A DNA stretch of 64,000 nt from Collinsella sp. AF20-14LB (GTDB lineage: Bacteria > Actinomycetota > Coriobacteriia > Coriobacteriales > Coriobacteriaceae): assembly GCF_003459505.1 (NCBI RefSeq), contig NZ_QRWD01000007.1, positions 62,001-126,000 of the forward strand, written 5' to 3'. Under the pieces are notes generated by a model. The model saw only the letters and a list, made by a program, of their open reading frames with translations, did no database searches and was not told the origin of the DNA. Positions 61,434-64,000 of this stretch are shown piece by piece; the first letter of the stretch is position 1, and the number at the start of each line of letters is the position of its first letter. A program made the position numbers and the translations under genes.

Positions 61434-63206
61434 TCAGTCGAGCTCGTGCGCACGCGCACCTTCGAACTGCATTCGATAGTAACGGGCATAGGTGCCGCCA
61501 CGGGCGAGAAGCTGTTCATGCGTGCCACGTTCCACAACGCGACCATGCTCAACGGTCGCAATCTCATCGGCGTGTTTAATGGTCGAGAGACGGTGGGCGA
61601 TGATGATTGTGGTACGGCCGCGTGCCAGCTCTTCGAGCGACTCCTGGACCGCCTCCTCGCTCTCGTTATCCAAAGCACTCGTCGCCTCGTCCAAGATCAA
61701 GATTTTGGGATTCTTGAGAAACACACGCGCGATGGCAACGCGCTGTTTCTGTCCGCCCGAAAGACGGCTGCCGCGCTCGCCCACGACCGTGTCATAGCCC
61801 TGTGGAAGCGACTCGATAAAGGCATCGATGTTGGCGCGACGGGCGGCCTCGGCGATCTCTCCTGCCGTAGCGCCCGGCTTGCCGTAGGCGATGTTCTCGC
61901 CAATCGTGCCGTCAAACAGATAGACATCCTGCTGCACCAGGCCGATGGCGCGACGCAGGCTCTGCTGCGTCACATCGCGCACGTCCTGGCCGTCGATGCT
62001 AATGGATCCGGCGGCCACGTCATAAAAGCGCGGCAGCAGCGAACAGGTCGTGGACTTGCCACCGCCCGAAGGGCCAACCAAAGCGATGGTCTGCCCGGGC
62101 TTGATGGACAGGTCCATATGGTCGATAACGGGACGCTCGTCGGCATCGCCCTCGCCCAGCTCAACATCCTCGTAGTTAAAGCACACGTCGTGATACTCCA
62201 CGGCGCCGGCAGTCACCTGCAGATCCGTAGCGCCCGGCTTGTCCTGGATATCCGGCGCGGTCGAGAGCACCTCGTCCATACGCTTAAAGCCGGCGATAGC
62301 CTTCTGATACGTTTCGGCCGAATTGACGAGTGTCTCGAGCGGCGTGCAGAACAGCGAAATATAGAGTGCAAAGGTCGCCATATCGACCGCCTGCAGCTGT
62401 CCCTGGGCGACCAGCCAGCCGCCCAGCAGTACCACGATCACATAGAGCACACCCGAGAGCAGGCCATACGTCGCAGTATAGACGCCCATGGCGTGATACA
62501 TGTTCTCCTTGGACGAAAGGTAGCGATTGTTGGAGGCGCGGAACTTGAAGCGTTCGGTCTCCTCATTGGCAAAGCTCTTGACCACGCGCATGCCCGCCAG
62601 CGAATCCTGCAGCTGCGCATTGATGCCGCTGATCTTTTTGCGGTTGTCGCTAAAGACCTCGCGCATGCGCATGTTCTGCCAAAACATGATGACCGCAAAC
62701 GCTGCTGTCGCCACAGCCATGGCGAGCGCCAGCACCGGGGCGATGGTAAAGAGGATCACAAACGAGCCGATAATCTCGATGCCGCAGATGATGATCCACT
62801 CGGGCACGTGGTGCGCCGCCTCGCAGATATCGAACAGGTCGTTGACCACGCGGCTCATCATGTCGCCCGAGCTGTTGCGGTCAAAGTACGCAAAGCTAAA
62901 GCGCTCATACTGGTCAAACAGGTCCTCGCGCATTTTGGACTCCATACGCGCGCCCATCACGTGACCCCAATAGCTCACAAAATAGCGGCAGGCGCAGCGG
63001 ACGGCATACATCAGCACCAAGCCCACCGCGATCATGCCGAGCGCCTGCATAATGACAGCCTGACCCTGAGTAAACAGCCCACCGGTCAAATTGCGCAGAA
63101 TAATAGGAAACGCAAGGTCAATGGCGGCAAGCACCAGAGCGCAAACAGTATCGGCAACAAAAAGCCCCATCTGGGGCTCGTAATACGAGAGAAACCTTTT
63201 AAACAT
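61434..63206 (-). CDS. ABC exporter half-transporter (fused membrane and ATPase domains)
   Basis: 590 residues. The ABC_membrane domain (1-~320, six membrane helices; YFDRNSSGDMMSRVVNDLFD is an intracellular coupling loop) is followed by the ATPase: Walker A GPSGGGKST, Q-loop VQQDVYLFDGTIGENIAYG, signature LSGGQKQR, Walker B ILILDEATSALD, IIAHRLST. It should work as a homodimer exporting lipid, peptide or drug; the substrate is unknown. The start 'MFKRFLSYYEPQ' is typical of a Firmicute/Actinobacterial MsbA-like subgroup. Confidence 0.93.
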   Translation of the reverse strand: MFKRFLSYYEPQMGLFVADTVCALVLAAIDLAFPIILRNLTGGLFTQGQAVIMQALGMIAVGLVLMYAVRCACRYFVSYWGHVMGARMESKMREDLFDQYERFSFAYFDRNSSGDMMSRVVNDLFDICEAAHHVPEWIIICGIEIIGSFVILFTIAPVLALAMAVATAAFAVIMFWQNMRMREVFSDNRKKISGINAQLQDSLAGMRVVKSFANEETERFKFRASNNRYLSSKENMYHAMGVYTATYGLLSGVLYVIVVLLGGWLVAQGQLQAVDMATFALYISLFCTPLETLVNSAETYQKAIAGFKRMDEVLSTAPDIQDKPGATDLQVTAGAVEYHDVCFNYEDVELGEGDADERPVIDHMDLSIKPGQTIALVGPSGGGKSTTCSLLPRFYDVAAGSISIDGQDVRDVTQQSLRRAIGLVQQDVYLFDGTIGENIAYGKPGATAGEIAEAARRANIDAFIESLPQGYDTVVGERGSRLSGGQKQRVAIARVFLKNPKILILDEATSALDNESEEAVQESLEELARGRTTIIIAHRLSTIKHADEIATVEHGRVVERGTHEQLLARGGTYARYYRMQFEGARAHELD

Positions 63207-63313
63207 GCAATCCTCGAAGAGAAATAAATAGCGTGAGAAATCCGGTTGAACCGGTCAGGCTGAAAACAAAGCGTCCCAACAAGCATAACGCCGATGTTCT
63301 GGCAGCGTCAGCG

Positions 63314-63453
63314 AAAACGTCCCTAAGCGAGCAAGGTGCCTTGAAAGAGGAGCGACGCGTACTTCGGTACGCGAGCGACGATTGAAAGGCAGATTGCCGC
63401 TTAGGGGCGTTTGCAGCGTCGACTCGTTACGCGGTTTGGTAAAACCGCGTAAC
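63314..63453 (-). repeat. Structured intergenic element, copy 1, with trailing hairpin
   Basis: Outer stem 63316-63329/63398-63411 (AACGTCCCTAAGCG with one T-G pair), bulged A, GCAA/TTGC, GG/GA internal loop, TGCCTT/AAGGCA, and a 44-nt apex with GCGTACTTCGGTACGC. A second hairpin GTTACGCGGTTT/AAACCGCGTAAC (63426-63453) abuts the Nudix stop codon. Stem bases differ from the copy at 32464 but pairing is kept. Confidence 0.85.
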
Positions 63454-64000
63454 CTAGAGCTCGGCCCCGCCCAAGCGGTGCGCGATGCTATCGCAGGCCA
63501 AGGCGCCCACGACGGTCTTAGCGTCTTCGATCTTGCCGTCGAGCACGGCGTCGATCAGCTCGTGCAGCGGCACCAGGTCCACGTTGACAAACTCGTCATC
63601 GTCGGGGTTGGGCGCATCAAACTCGAGCTTGGTAGCCAAGTAGATGTGGATGATCTCATCGCAAAAACCGCATGACGTGACAATCGACGTCAAAAAGCGA
63701 ATACGACCAGCCCTAAAGCCCGTCTCCTCATGCAGTTCGCGCTTGGCGCAATCGAGCGGGTCCTCACCTGGATCGAGCTTGCCGGCGGGAATCTCGACCG
63801 TCACGCGGTCGATGGCGGTGCGGTACTGACGCACCAGTACGATCTTGCCGCTCTCGGTCAGCGCCACAACGGCCGCCGCACCCGGATGGCGAACGATATC
63901 GCGGGCGCTGCGGCGACCGTTGGGCAGCTCAACCTCAAGACGGTGGACGTCGAGGATCTTGCCCTTCCAGGCGCACTCCTCCGAAAGAATCTTCTCGTGC
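63454..64000 (-). CDS. Nudix hydrolase, ADP-ribose pyrophosphatase type, N-terminus outside window
   Basis: 182 residues of an open frame running off the right edge. The visible start region (WKGKILDVHRLEVELPNGRRSARDIVRHPGAAAVVAL) is the usual N-terminal strand of NudF-type enzymes, so only a few residues are missing. The Nudix box G-x5-E-x7-REL-x-EE-x-GF is intact (AGKLDPGEDPLDC then AKRELHEETGF). It hydrolyses ADP-ribose-like compounds. It is followed on the same strand by structured element copy 1 and the ABC exporter gene. Confidence 0.92.
   Translation of the reverse strand, partial: HEKILSEECAWKGKILDVHRLEVELPNGRRSARDIVRHPGAAAVVALTESGKIVLVRQYRTAIDRVTVEIPAGKLDPGEDPLDCAKRELHEETGFRAGRIRFLTSIVTSCGFCDEIIHIYLATKLEFDAPNPDDDEFVNVDLVPLHELIDAVLDGKIEDAKTVVGALACDSIAHRLGGAEL

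Noticed and set aside
61269..63227. 652-codon plus-strand frame opposite the ABC exporter
   Set aside because: Antisense to two real genes; His/Arg-rich, no domain.

Overview
The window looks like chromosome of a GC-rich gut actinomycete of the class Coriobacteriia, most likely Collinsella or a close relative. This is inferred from protein character (mannose-type PTS, FIVAR/F5-8 type C surface glycosidase with an IPNTG sorting signal, paired MFS/LuxR genes, NfnAB, paralogous two-domain EcfA) and from strong use of GC-ending codons. No phage, plasmid, rRNA operon or CRISPR array was seen. One tRNA (initiator Met) is present.

Layout: 1-2.4 kb holds three tandem single-pass surface-protein genes (possibly TasA/camelysin-like). 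At 2.6-11 kb is a housekeeping stretch: old-yellow-enzyme flavoprotein, initiator tRNA, coaX, biotin-ligase-like protein, a FolP-FolK fusion, a sirtuin and exonuclease III. At 11-20 kb lie an ECF S-component, a LuxR-divergent cluster (MFS, amidohydrolase, MFS, membrane protein), and EcfA/EcfT. At 20-28 kb come glmU, prs, a nuclease-like accessory gene bracketed by two 204-bp inverted-repeat elements, pth and nfnAB. At 28-35 kb are a cytidylate-kinase-like gene, a complete polar amino-acid ABC operon, yqeY, a PrsA-type foldase, a lone PTS EIIA and a toxin-antitoxin pair. At 36-43 kb are purN-purM-purF and purE, with a CmpB-type membrane protein, a MoaE-like gene and a class-B-type sortase. At 43-50 kb is a giant cell-wall-anchored GH31 glycosidase. 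At 50-55 kb are a MarR regulator, a small membrane protein and a mannose-family PTS operon with a divergent GntR regulator. At 55-64 kb are carB-carA with a PyrR-like hairpin, a membrane protein, an ABC exporter and a partial Nudix hydrolase.

The genes serve nucleotide synthesis (prs, pur genes, carAB), cofactors (coaX, folPK, ECF transport), wall precursors (glmU), redox balance (nfnAB), nutrient uptake (PTS, ABC, ECF, MFS) and host-glycan use (GH31 plus sortase).

The most unusual content is between genes. There are five copies of a 55-bp palindrome spaced 80-81 bp apart; three copies of a long hairpin with compensatory base changes and a constant GG/GA internal loop, each lying immediately 3' of a gene; two 204-bp elements with 26-bp terminal inverted repeats around an endonuclease-fold-like gene; a 166-bp element with perfect 31-bp arms; and several smaller dispersed hairpin families. 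The covarying three-copy hairpin and the bracketed nuclease-like gene are the best candidates for something undescribed.
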